Positions 18,940 through 27,073 of a stretch of 64,000 nucleotides of DNA are shown here, piece by piece (the stretch's first letter is position 1; each line of letters opens with the position of its first letter). The stretch is from assembly GCF_026003995.1 (NCBI RefSeq), contig NZ_BPIG01000002.1, positions 806,001 to 870,000 of the forward strand, in the 5' to 3' direction. Below the pieces are notes generated by a model. It searched no databases. It saw nothing but the letters and a program-made list of their open reading frames with translations, and was not told where the DNA came from. The stretch comes from Tepidiforma sp. (GTDB lineage: Bacteria; Chloroflexota; Dehalococcoidia; Tepidiformales; Tepidiformaceae). Both the position numbers and the translations under genes were made by a program.

Positions 18940-19671
18940 GTGGACCTCTTCGAATCCTCCGTCGCGGTCCCCGGTCCCGGCGGCCGGCCCATGCCCGCGT
19001 TCCTCGCCCTCCCGGCCAGCGCCGAAGCCGCGCCGGTGCCGGGCGTCCTCGTCCTCCACGAAATCTTCGGCCTCAACGACGACATCCGCGCCCAGGCCCG
19101 CCGCGCCGCCAGCCTCGGCTACGCCGCCCTCGCGCCGGACCTCCTCGCCGCGCTCGGTCCGCGTCCCTTCTGCCTCGTCCGCGCCTTCCGCGACCTGGCC
19201 CGCGGCGAGGGCCGCGCCTTCGACGCGCTCGATGCCGCCCGCGCGTGGCTCGCCGCCCACCCCGCCGTCGATTCGAGCCGCCTGGGCGTCCTCGGCTTCT
19301 GCATGGGCGGCTCCTTCGCCCTGCTCATGGCGGCCCGCGCACCCCTCCGCGCCGCCGCCGTCTTCTACGGCGCCGTGCCGAAGGACCGCGCCGCGCTCGA
19401 AGGCGTCTGTCCCGTCGTCGCCGGCTACGGCGGCCGCGACCGCCTCTTCGCGCCGCAGGGCCGCCGCCTCCAGCAGCACCTCGCCGCACTCGACACGCCG
19501 CACGACGTCGTCATCTATCCCGCTGCCGGCCACTCCTTCATGAACCGCCACGACGGCGTCGCGGCCCGGCTCGGCGCCTGGGGCCCGATGAAGGTCGGCT
19601 ACGACCCTGCCGCGGCCGAAGACAGCTGGCGCCGCATCGCCGCCTTCTTCGCTGAGCACCTGGGCAGCTGA
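18940..19671 (+). CDS. Dienelactone hydrolase family protein
   Basis: 243 residues from the GTG at 18940. Alpha/beta-hydrolase with a Cys nucleophile: GFCMGGSFAL around residue 130, then GYGGRDRLF carrying the Asp and AAGHSFMNR carrying the His. The N-terminal VPGVLVLHEIFGLNDDIRAQARR is also typical. Members hydrolyse dienelactone in chloroaromatic degradation, but many act on other esters, so the substrate is uncertain. Only one base separates its stop from that of the converging ROK kinase. Confidence 0.93.
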   Translation: MDLFESSVAVPGPGGRPMPAFLALPASAEAAPVPGVLVLHEIFGLNDDIRAQARRAASLGYAALAPDLLAALGPRPFCLVRAFRDLARGEGRAFDALDAARAWLAAHPAVDSSRLGVLGFCMGGSFALLMAARAPLRAAAVFYGAVPKDRAALEGVCPVVAGYGGRDRLFAPQGRRLQQHLAALDTPHDVVIYPAAGHSFMNRHDGVAARLGAWGPMKVGYDPAAAEDSWRRIAAFFAEHLGS

Positions 19672-19672
19672 A

Positions 19673-20626
19673 TCACGCCGACTCGAGCCGCTCGAACGCC
19701 ACCGCCGCCGCGCCCAGCAGGCCCGTGTTCTCCCCCAGTTCGCTCAGCCGCACCAGCGCGCTGCCCGCCGCCCCGTACGCCATCGACCGCATCGCCTCCC
19801 GCATCGGGCCCAGCAGCATCTCGCCCATCGCCAGCAGCCCGCCTGAGAGCGTCACCGCATCCGGGTTCAGCACGTTCACGAGGCTCCCCAGCCCCAGCCC
19901 GAGGTAGTGGCCGCCGTTCCGGATCTCCGCCTCGCTCGCCCGGTCGCCCTTCGCCGCCGCCGCGAACAGGTGCGCGCCCGTCGGCTCCTCATACCCCACG
20001 ACTTCCTTCAGCACCGGCGACTTTCCCTGCTCCAGCAGCTTCCGCGCCCGCGCCGCGAAGGCCACCCCGCTCACCAGCGCCTCGAGGCACCCGCGCGAGC
20101 CGCACGCGCACCGCGGCCCGCCCGGGTCGATCACGATGTGGCCGATCTCCCCGGCCAGCCCCTGCGCGCCCCGGTACAGCCGCCCGTCGATCACCAGCCC
20201 GCCGCCGATCCCCGTCCCAAGCGTCGCATGGAGGAGGTGCCGCGTGCCGCGCCCTGCGCCGAACCGGTGCTCTCCGAGCGCCGCCGCCGAGGCGTCGTTC
20301 TCGATGAAGGCCGGGATGCCAAGCCGCTGCGCCACCGGCGTCGTGAGCACCACGTTCCGGAAGCCTGCGATGTTCGGCGCGAAGATCACCCGCCCCTCGT
20401 TCGCGTTCACCAGCCCCGCCGTCGCAATGCAGGCCGCCGCCGGCCGCGCCCCCGAGGCGCGTACCGCCTCGGCCAGCAGGTCGACGACCAGCTGCACCAT
20501 CTCCCCCGGCGAAGCCTCCGCCGGCGTCGGGTGGTCTGCCCGGTAGCCGATGGCGCCGCCCTCGTCGACGACCGCCGCCCGCAGGTGCGTCCCCCCGAGG
20601 TCTGCTGCCAGCACCGTCCGCGCCAT
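19673..20626 (-). CDS. ROK-family sugar kinase, glucokinase-like
   Basis: 317 residues from the ATG at 20626 (MARTVLAADLGGTHLRAAVVD). The N-terminal phosphate motif DLGGTHLRAA, the central FIENDASAAALGEH and GTGIGGGLVIDG, and the ROK zinc signature GGPRCACGSRGCLEAL are all present. ROK members are either kinases or repressors; there is no DNA-binding N-terminus, so this is a kinase, probably for glucose. The frame is open further upstream, but that extension has no family similarity. Confidence 0.93.
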   Translation of the reverse strand: MARTVLAADLGGTHLRAAVVDEGGAIGYRADHPTPAEASPGEMVQLVVDLLAEAVRASGARPAAACIATAGLVNANEGRVIFAPNIAGFRNVVLTTPVAQRLGIPAFIENDASAAALGEHRFGAGRGTRHLLHATLGTGIGGGLVIDGRLYRGAQGLAGEIGHIVIDPGGPRCACGSRGCLEALVSGVAFAARARKLLEQGKSPVLKEVVGYEEPTGAHLFAAAAKGDRASEAEIRNGGHYLGLGLGSLVNVLNPDAVTLSGGLLAMGEMLLGPMREAMRSMAYGAAGSALVRLSELGENTGLLGAAAVAFERLESA

Positions 20627-20683
20627 ACGTCCGCACTCTAGCGCATGCCCGCGCCGGTCCGCACTTCGCGTACCCTTTCCGCC

Positions 20684-21122
20684 GTGCCCGCCGTCATCGG
20701 CCCCCCGCGAACGCGAGCTCCTCCTCGCCGAACCCGTCGCCCGCCTCGCGACCATCGCGCCCTCCGGCCGCCCCCGCCTCGTCCCCGTCTGCTTCGCCCT
20801 CCTCGACGAGCCGGCCGGCCCCGTCATCGCCGTCGCCGTCGACGAAAAACCGAAGCGGACCGCCGCGCTCGCCCGCATCGCCGACCTCCAGCGCGACCCC
20901 CGCGCGGCCGTCCTCGTCGACCGTTACGACGCCGACTGGAGCCGCCTCGCCTGGGTCCGACTCGATGTGGTGGGCGAGGTGCTCCCCCGCGGCGACACCT
21001 GGCCCGCCGCCCTCGCCGCCCTCCGCGCCCGCTACCCGCAGTACCGCGCGATGGCGCTCGAAGGTCTCCCGCTGCTCCGCTTCGTCCCGTCCCGCGTCGT
21101 CTCCTGGTTCGCAGCCGGCTGA
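20684..21122 (+). CDS. PPOX-class F420-dependent oxidoreductase-like protein (TIGR03668-like; frameshift at about 20703)
   Basis: The GTG at 20684 is followed by a six-C run at 20701-20706; with five C the frame joins VPAVIGP to RERELLLAEPVARLATIAPSGRPRLVPVCFALL and yields 145 residues. The family signature is strong: ARLAT...GRPRLVPVCFAL, VDEKPKRT, RAAVLVDRYDADWSRLAWVRLD. This is a flavin or F420-binding split beta-barrel. Without the correction no start codon fits, which argues that the extra C is an error. Confidence 0.82.
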
Positions 21123-21189
21123 GCGCAACCCGCCCGGCGTCGGCCTGCTACGATCGGAGGCGTACCTTTTCGCCCCTACGGAGGTTCCC

Positions 21190-21663
21190 TTGGTCCTGCA
21201 GTTCACCATGCCCCGCATCGACGGCACCGAAGAGCCGCTCGAACGCTACCGCGGCAACGTCCTCCTCCTCGTCAACGTCGCCAGCAAGTGCGGCCTCACC
21301 CCCCAGTACGCCGCGCTCCAGGCGCTCTACGAGAAATACCGCGGCCAGGGCTTCGAAATCCTCGGCTTCCCCGCCAATGACTTCATGGGCCAGGAACCCG
21401 GCACCAACGAAGAAATCGCCCAGTTCTGCGACCTCAACTACGGCGTCACCTTCCCCCTCTTCGCCAAGATCTCCGTCAAGGGCGAAGGCATGCACCCCCT
21501 CTACCGCGTCCTCACCTCGCTGCCCGAGCCGATCGGCGGCGAGGTCCTCTGGAACTTCCAGAAATACCTCGTCGACCGCGAGGGCAACGTCGTGGCGAAG
21601 TTCGACCCGCGCACCGCGCCCGATGCGCCCGAAGTCATCGAGGCGATCGAACAGCTCCTCTGA
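21190..21663 (+). CDS. Glutathione peroxidase family protein (thiol peroxidase)
   Basis: 157 residues starting at TTG (21190), supported by GGAGG five bases upstream (21180-21184); an internal ATG at 21208 would remove the first strand. The active-site motif NVASKCGLTPQY carries Cys instead of selenocysteine, GFPANDFMGQEPGTNEEI follows, and the WNF motif appears in VLWNFQKYLVDR. Bacterial members usually use thioredoxin and reduce lipid or hydrogen peroxides. It converges with the GH1 gene, with six bases between the stops. Confidence 0.93.
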   Translation: MVLQFTMPRIDGTEEPLERYRGNVLLLVNVASKCGLTPQYAALQALYEKYRGQGFEILGFPANDFMGQEPGTNEEIAQFCDLNYGVTFPLFAKISVKGEGMHPLYRVLTSLPEPIGGEVLWNFQKYLVDREGNVVAKFDPRTAPDAPEVIEAIEQLL

Positions 21664-21669
21664 GCCCCG

Positions 21670-23010
21670 TCAGGCGTCCAGCCCGTTTCGGCGGATGATG
21701 TCGGCGTACATCTCCGCCGATTTTTTCGGAATGCGCGCCAGCGTCCGGTAATCCGTGTACACGATGCCGAACCGCTTGCTGTAGCCGAACGCCCACTCGA
21801 AGTTGTCCATCAGCGACCACTGGTAGTACGCGCGCACGTCGCAGCCGTCCTCGATCGCCCCGTGCAGCCCCGCGAGGAAGCCGCGCAGCAGCTCCTGCCG
21901 CGTCGCATCGTCGATCACCCCGTTCGCGTCCGGCTCGGTGTTGTCGCACACGCCGTTTTCGGTGATGTAGATGCGCGGCCGCCCGTACTCGTTCGAAATC
22001 CACCGCACGAACGCGCCGAGCGCGTGCGGCGCCGCCTCGTACCCCATCGGCAGCAGAGGCAGCCGCGGCGGCGCATAGGTGAACCCCACGCTGTTGTTCG
22101 CCGGCTGGATGAGCCCCCGCGAATACAGGTTCACCCCGAGGAAGTCCGTCGGCGTCGCGATGACGTCCATGTCGCCCGGCTGAATCGGCAGCGGCACCCC
22201 GCGCTCGGCGAAGTGCTTCACCACCGAGGCCGGGTAGCCCCGGCCGAAGACCGGCCCATGGAACAGCCGCGTGTCGAAATCGCGCGCCCGCTCCACCGCA
22301 GCCGCCGTCTCCGGCGAATCGTCGGCCGGCTCGTAAAACGTGTTCGCGTTCGTGATCCCGATTTCGCCCCGGTAGCCGCCCTCGCGGAAGACCTGCACGG
22401 CCCGGCCGTGCGCCAGCAGCGCGTGGTGGATCGCCCGGCTGTACGCCCCGAGGTCGCGCATCCCCGGCGCCATCACTCCGGTGCGGTGCCCCATCTCCGT
22501 GAAGACGATCGGCTCGTTCAGCGTGATCCACCGCGTCACCCGGTCGCCGAACCGGTCGAACGCCGTCTTCGCATACGCCGCGAACGCGTCCACCACCTCG
22601 CGGTTCGTCCACCCGCCGAGGTCCTGCAGCGCCTGCGGCAGGTCCCAGTGGTAGAGCGTCACCGCCGGCTGGATGTTCTTCTCCAGCAGCGCATCGATCA
22701 GCCGGTCGTAAAACGCCAGCCCCTTCTCGTTCACCGCGCCGCGGCCGAACGGGTAGATGCGCGCCCACGCCAGCGAGAACCGGTACGTCTGGATGCCGAG
22801 GCTCGCCATCAGCTCCACGTCCTCGCGGAACCGGTGGTAGTGGTCGCAGGCGACATCGCCCGTGTCGCCGTTCTGCACCTTCCCCGGCTGCCGCACGAAC
22901 GTGTCCCAGATGGTCACGCCGCGGTCGTCCTCCTGCACCGCCCCTTCGATCTGATAGGAGGCCGTCGCGACCCCCCACTGAAAGCCCTCGGGAAACGAAA
23001 GAAACGCCAT
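21670..23010 (-). CDS. Glycoside hydrolase family 1 beta-glucosidase
   Basis: 446 residues from the ATG at 23010. N-terminal GH1 signature FPEGFQWGVATASYQIEGA; acid/base Glu in WITLNEPIVFTEMG (about residue 165); nucleophile Glu in RIYITENGV (about residue 350); C-terminal WSLMDNFEWAFGYSKRFGI. The length is standard and there is no signal peptide, so it is cytosolic. A second in-frame start lies three codons upstream, but the promoter position (see 23018-23046) favours 23010. Confidence 0.96.
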   Translation of the reverse strand: MAFLSFPEGFQWGVATASYQIEGAVQEDDRGVTIWDTFVRQPGKVQNGDTGDVACDHYHRFREDVELMASLGIQTYRFSLAWARIYPFGRGAVNEKGLAFYDRLIDALLEKNIQPAVTLYHWDLPQALQDLGGWTNREVVDAFAAYAKTAFDRFGDRVTRWITLNEPIVFTEMGHRTGVMAPGMRDLGAYSRAIHHALLAHGRAVQVFREGGYRGEIGITNANTFYEPADDSPETAAAVERARDFDTRLFHGPVFGRGYPASVVKHFAERGVPLPIQPGDMDVIATPTDFLGVNLYSRGLIQPANNSVGFTYAPPRLPLLPMGYEAAPHALGAFVRWISNEYGRPRIYITENGVCDNTEPDANGVIDDATRQELLRGFLAGLHGAIEDGCDVRAYYQWSLMDNFEWAFGYSKRFGIVYTDYRTLARIPKKSAEMYADIIRRNGLDA

Positions 23011-23017
23011 GGCGCGC

Positions 23018-23046
23018 ATTCTATGCGCCGCCGCCCTCCAGCAAAA
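23018..23046 (-). promoter_or_regulatory. Promoter giving a probable leaderless mRNA for the GH1 gene
   Basis: Minus strand TTTTGC (23046-23041), 17-base spacer, TAGAAT (23023-23018), seven bases to the ATG at 23010. No ribosome-binding site could fit in the transcript. Confidence 0.45.
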
Positions 23047-23115
23047 CGCCGTTTACGCGCCGCCCCCGCTCGCGTATCGTTCCCCGCGCACAAATCATCC
23101 CGCGGAGTAGGCCCC

Positions 23116-23601
23116 GTGACCCAGGAGAAGACGCCGCTCATCACCGATGAGATGCGCGCCCACGTCGGCAAAGAATCCGAACCCTACACCCTCGAGGTCG
23201 ATAAGACCTCCATCCGCATGTTCGCCCGCGCCGTCGGCCACACCGACCCCATCTTCTACGACGAAGCCGCCGCGAAGGCCGCCGGCTACCGCAGCCTCGT
23301 CGCGCCCCCCGGCTACCTCGGCACGCCCATCTTCAACCCGAACGCCGCCGCCCGCCGCGGCCGCGACATCGGTCCCCAGCCGAGCCGTCCGCTCAACCGC
23401 ATCCTCAATGGCGGCACCGAAATCGAGTACTTCGACGACATCTGCGCCGGCGACGTCCTCACCGCCACCTCCCACGTCGCCTCCTACGAAGAGCGCGAAG
23501 GCAGCATCGGCCAGATGCTCATCACCACGACGAAGACCGTCTACAGGAACCAGGACGGCAAGGTCGTCGCCATCATGACCGGCACCGGCATCCGCTACTG
23601 A
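23116..23601 (+). CDS. FAS1-like (R)-hydroxyacyl dehydratase subunit, HadA-like
   Basis: 161 residues, GTG start preceded by GCGGAGTAGG. Hot-dog fold of the MaoC N-terminal type: MFARAVGHTDPIFYDEAAAKAAGYRSLVAPP is the characteristic segment. It lacks the full hydratase-2 catalytic D-H pair, as expected for the structural partner of a heterodimer. The next gene, 17 bases downstream, encodes the catalytic-type partner. Together they resemble the mycobacterial HadAB dehydratase. Confidence 0.88.
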   Translation: MTQEKTPLITDEMRAHVGKESEPYTLEVDKTSIRMFARAVGHTDPIFYDEAAAKAAGYRSLVAPPGYLGTPIFNPNAAARRGRDIGPQPSRPLNRILNGGTEIEYFDDICAGDVLTATSHVASYEEREGSIGQMLITTTKTVYRNQDGKVVAIMTGTGIRY

Positions 23602-23618
23602 CCCCGAGGAGCACTCCC

Positions 23619-24038
23619 ATGGCAGCGAAATGGAACGAGATCACCGAAGGCATGGCCATCCCCGAGCTCAAGAAGAACTGCTCCACCCAGCAGCTCGTCC
23701 TCTGGGCCGCGGGCTCCGGCGACTTCTACCAGATTCACTACGATAAGGACTTCGCCAAGGGCACCGGCCTCAGCGACATCATCGTCCACGGCGCCCTCAA
23801 GCACGCCTTCCTCGGCCAGCTCCTCCACGACTGGCTCGGCGGCAACGGCAAAATCAAGCGCTTCGGCTGCTCCTACCGCGGCATGGACTTCCCCAACCAG
23901 GACATCACCTGCAAGGGCATCGTCACCCGCAAGTACGAAGAAAACGGCCAGAAGCTCGTCGACCTCGAAATCTGGACCGAGAACCCCGAGGGCAAGAAAA
24001 CGACCCCCGGCTCCGCCACCGTCATCATCAACAGCTAG
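23619..24038 (+). CDS. MaoC-like (R)-enoyl-CoA hydratase subunit, HadB-like
   Basis: 139 residues, single hot-dog domain. The hydratase motif is visible as AAGSGDFYQIHYDKDFAKGTG, with catalytic Asp and His, followed by IIVHGALKHAFLGQLL. GAGGAG ribosome site before the ATG. Located between the HadA-like gene and an SDR; the three genes are spaced by 17 and 27 bases, so they almost certainly form one transcript. Adds water to or removes it from CoA- or ACP-bound fatty intermediates. Confidence 0.9.
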   Translation: MAAKWNEITEGMAIPELKKNCSTQQLVLWAAGSGDFYQIHYDKDFAKGTGLSDIIVHGALKHAFLGQLLHDWLGGNGKIKRFGCSYRGMDFPNQDITCKGIVTRKYEENGQKLVDLEIWTENPEGKKTTPGSATVIINS

Positions 24039-24065
24039 CCCGAACCGCAGAAAGGACCGCCGAAC

Positions 24066-25043
24066 ATGGGCAACCTCCTCGAGGGCAAAGTCATCGCCAT
24101 GACCGGTGCCGGCCGCGGCATCGGCCGCGAATGCGCCCTCCTCGCCGCCTCCGAAGGCGCCCGCGTCGTCGTCAACGACCCCGGCGTCAACCCCGACGGC
24201 TCCGGCCACGACGACGGGCCCGCCGCCCAGGTCGTCGAAGAGATCAAGAAAATGGGCGGCGAAGCCGTCGCCAACTTCGCCGACGTCTCCACCATGGAAG
24301 GCGGCGAAAGCGTCATCCGCACCGCACTCGATACCTGGGGCCGCCTCGACGGCCTCATCAATCTCGCCGCCATCCTCCGCGACCGGATGATCTTCAACCT
24401 CTCCGAAGAAGAGTGGGACGACGTCATCCGCGTCGACCTCAAGGGCCACTTCACCACCATCAAGCCCGCCTCCGTCCTCATGCGGCAGCAGCGCTACGGC
24501 CGCATCGTCAACTTCAGCTCCGTCTCCGGGCTCCAGGGCAACTCCGGCCAGGCGAACTACGGCGCCGCCAAGGCCGGCGTCGCCGGGCTCACCCGCGTCG
24601 CCGCCCGCGACCTCGGCCGCTACGGCGTCACCGTCAACTGCATCGCCCCCGGCGCGGCCACCCGCCTCACGGCCACCGTTCCCCAGGCCGCGCGCGACCT
24701 CCGCGCCCAGCGCGGCATCGCCGCCGCCGGCGGCCCGCCGCAGGCCGCCGCCAACCGCGCCGCCGAGGAAGCCGCCGCCATGCGCACGCCCGATATGGTC
24801 GCGCCCATGACCGTCTACCTCCTCCTCGATGAGGCGTGGAACATCAACGGACGCATCTTCCAGGTCGCCGGCGGCCATGTCGGCCTCCTCGCCGACCTCT
24901 ACCCGCCCTTCCGCAACATCTACAAGCACGGCAAATGGACCCTCGATGAGCTCCGCATGCTCGTGCCCACCCAGCTCATGGCCGGCATCGCCAACCCGGC
25001 GCCGCCCGCCGACGACATCAAAATCCCGGGCCGCGACTTCTAG
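24066..25043 (+). CDS. SDR family 3-hydroxyacyl-CoA dehydrogenase-like protein
   Basis: 325 residues, longer than classical SDRs. N-terminal TGAGRGIGRECALLAASEGA binds the dinucleotide; VNDPGVNPDGSGHDDGPA is the insertion typical of the dehydrogenase unit of eukaryotic MFE-2; the catalytic region is FSSVSGLQGN...ANYGAAKAG. A C-terminal extension of about 60 residues (PPFRNIYKHGKW onward) follows the normal SDR end. With the two hot-dog genes in front this makes a separated MFE-2-like hydratase plus dehydrogenase set for beta-oxidation or a related pathway. Confidence 0.9.
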   Translation: MGNLLEGKVIAMTGAGRGIGRECALLAASEGARVVVNDPGVNPDGSGHDDGPAAQVVEEIKKMGGEAVANFADVSTMEGGESVIRTALDTWGRLDGLINLAAILRDRMIFNLSEEEWDDVIRVDLKGHFTTIKPASVLMRQQRYGRIVNFSSVSGLQGNSGQANYGAAKAGVAGLTRVAARDLGRYGVTVNCIAPGAATRLTATVPQAARDLRAQRGIAAAGGPPQAAANRAAEEAAAMRTPDMVAPMTVYLLLDEAWNINGRIFQVAGGHVGLLADLYPPFRNIYKHGKWTLDELRMLVPTQLMAGIANPAPPADDIKIPGRDF

Positions 25044-25070
25044 TCCGCGCCGCCCGCCGCATCGCCGGAG

Positions 25071-25107
25071 GCCCGCCGCAAATTCCCGCGGCGGGCCTCT
25101 TCTTCTG
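25071..25107 (+). terminator. Rho-independent terminator after the SDR gene
   Basis: 10-bp stem GGCCCGCCGC / GCGGCGGGCC, eight-base loop, followed by TCTTCTTCT. Confidence 0.75.
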
Positions 25108-25144
25108 TCGAGTCCCGGCCGATACTCAGAACAGGGGCCACAGC

Positions 25145-26113
25145 ATGACCATCCGAACGGCCACGCCGCCCGCGCAGCCGCGCACCCTCCGCGTCCTCAT
25201 CATCGATGAGGACGTCGAGCGCATCCGCGCCGTTCGCCAGCTCCTCGAATCCTCGCCCCGCTTCCACGCTCACGCCGCCCGCGGCGCCCAGGAAGCCGAA
25301 AGCCTCCTCGCCGACGGCGCCTTCGACGTCGCCATCATCGCCGCGCGCCTCTGGCTCGACCCCGCCTCGCCGCTCGCTGGCCTCCTGCGCGAACGCCGCC
25401 CCGACATCGCCGTCGTTCTCCTGCTCGATGGCCAGCCCGACCTCGAAGCCGTGCCCTCGCTGAAGCTCGGCGCCCACGATTTCCTCACCATCGGCCAGTT
25501 CGACGCCGGCCAGCTCGCCCTCCGCCTCATCGCCGCCGTCGAAGAGAACCGCACCCTCCGCCGGCGCGACACCATGGTGCGCTGGCTCGAGCGCGAGGCC
25601 CGCACCGACCACCTCACCGGCCTCTACAATCGCCACGCCTTCGATGAGCGCCTCCGCGACGACTGCGCCGCCCGACGCGGCACCCGCGAACCGGTCACCC
25701 TCATCCTCGCCGACCTCGTCGGCACCCGCCTCGTCAACCAGGCCCACGGCCACGACGTCGGCGACGACATGCTCCGGCGCGCCGCCTCCGCCATCGCCCA
25801 CAGCATCCGCGGCGGCGACTTCGCGGCCCGCATCGGCGGCGACGATTTCGGCGTCATCCTCCCCGGCGCCGACCTCACCGTCGGCCGCCTCATCGCCCGC
25901 CGCATCGCGCAGGAGGTCGAGCGGCGCAACCTCAGTGAGTGGGCCGATCTCGTCCCCGTCTCCCTCTCGTTCGGCGTCGCCACGGGTGTCGATTGCGAAC
26001 CCGCCGACCTCTTCGCCGCTGCCGACCGGCAGCTCGCCGGCCGCCACCGCACGGCGGCCGTCCTCAGCCTCCTTCGCCCCGGCGGCGAGACCGACGGTCC
26101 CTCCGTCGCCTGA
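25145..26113 (+). CDS. GGDEF protein with a degenerate receiver domain
   Basis: 322 residues. Residues 15-130 form a receiver-like domain: the acidic pocket is kept (VLIIDEDVER), but the strand that should end in the phosphate-accepting Asp reads DVAIIAARLW, with Ala there. Residues 150-305 form a GGDEF domain: TDHLTGLYNRHAFDERL, then the active-site loop ARIGGDDFGVIL, i.e. GGDDF instead of GGDEF. This suggests either a cyclic-di-GMP synthase that is not controlled by phosphorylation or a degenerate binding protein. It converges with the next gene, ten bases between stops. Confidence 0.87.
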   Translation: MTIRTATPPAQPRTLRVLIIDEDVERIRAVRQLLESSPRFHAHAARGAQEAESLLADGAFDVAIIAARLWLDPASPLAGLLRERRPDIAVVLLLDGQPDLEAVPSLKLGAHDFLTIGQFDAGQLALRLIAAVEENRTLRRRDTMVRWLEREARTDHLTGLYNRHAFDERLRDDCAARRGTREPVTLILADLVGTRLVNQAHGHDVGDDMLRRAASAIAHSIRGGDFAARIGGDDFGVILPGADLTVGRLIARRIAQEVERRNLSEWADLVPVSLSFGVATGVDCEPADLFAAADRQLAGRHRTAAVLSLLRPGGETDGPSVA

Positions 26114-26123
26114 ATCGCCCGGG

Positions 26124-27008
26124 CTACGCCTCACCCGCCAGCAGCCGCAGCGCCTCCACGATCGCCTGCGTCCCGTCCCGGCCCCGGTCCCGCGCCTGCA
26201 GCATCTCGAACAGCTGCCGCACCAGCGCCGTGCCCGGCAGCGGCGTGTGCGTCTCGTGCGCTGCCTCCAGCACCAGCCCGAGATCTTTCTGCATGAGGTC
26301 GACCATGAACCCGGGCGCGAAATCCCCCGCGACCGCCCTCGGCCCCAGGTGCTGCAGCATCCACGAGCCCGCCGCACCGGCCGACACCACCTCCAGCATC
26401 TTCGCAGGGTCCACCCCCGAGCGCCGGCAGAGGCTGATCGCCTCCGCCATCGCAAGGAGATTGAGCCCGCCCGCGACCTGGTTGCAGAGCTTGACGACCT
26501 GCCCTGCGCCCGCCGGCCCCACGTGGACGATCGTCTTCCCCATCGCCTGCAGCGCAGGCAGCGCCCGCTCGAATACCGCCGCGTCCCCGCCGGCCATGAT
26601 TGCGAGGGTGCCCGCCTTCGCGCCGACGTCACCCCCGGAAACCGGCGCATCGAGGAAGCCGATGCCCCGCGCCGCGAGCCGCTCGTACAAGAGCCGCGCG
26701 GTCGCGGGCGCGACCGTCGAACAATCGACGACGATGCTGCCCGCCGCTGCCCCCTCGATGACCCCGCCCGGTCCCAGCACCACCTCCTCCACATCGCGCG
26801 ACGCCGTCACGCAGGTGAACGTGACCTCAGAGCGGGAAGCCACCTCCGCAGGCGAACCGGCGACCGCCGCTCCCAGTTCTGCCAGCGGCTCCGCCTTCGC
26901 CGCCGTCCGGTTCCATACCGTCACCGCGAACCCCGCCCGCAGCAGGTTCGCCGCCATCGGCCCGCCCATGATGCCCAGCCCGATGAACCCGACCCGTTCG
27001 ATCGCCAT
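26124..27008 (-). CDS. NAD(P)-dependent oxidoreductase, 3-hydroxyisobutyrate dehydrogenase family
   Basis: 294 residues from the ATG at 27008. Rossmann signature VGFIGLGIMGGPMAANLLRAG at the N-terminus, FLDAPVSGGDVGAKAGTLAIMAGG with the substrate-binding loop, and the catalytic-Lys region GAGQVVKLCNQVAGG. The C-terminal helical half matches beta-hydroxyacid dehydrogenases. Tartronate semialdehyde reductase and glyoxylate reductase belong to the same family, so the substrate is not fixed. Confidence 0.92.
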   Translation of the reverse strand: MAIERVGFIGLGIMGGPMAANLLRAGFAVTVWNRTAAKAEPLAELGAAVAGSPAEVASRSEVTFTCVTASRDVEEVVLGPGGVIEGAAAGSIVVDCSTVAPATARLLYERLAARGIGFLDAPVSGGDVGAKAGTLAIMAGGDAAVFERALPALQAMGKTIVHVGPAGAGQVVKLCNQVAGGLNLLAMAEAISLCRRSGVDPAKMLEVVSAGAAGSWMLQHLGPRAVAGDFAPGFMVDLMQKDLGLVLEAAHETHTPLPGTALVRQLFEMLQARDRGRDGTQAIVEALRLLAGEA

Positions 27009-27073
27009 CGCGCGCACCTCCCGCGCCGTAATCGCCCGGATTGTGCCGGGCGGCTGTCAACCCTGCTCGCGCC

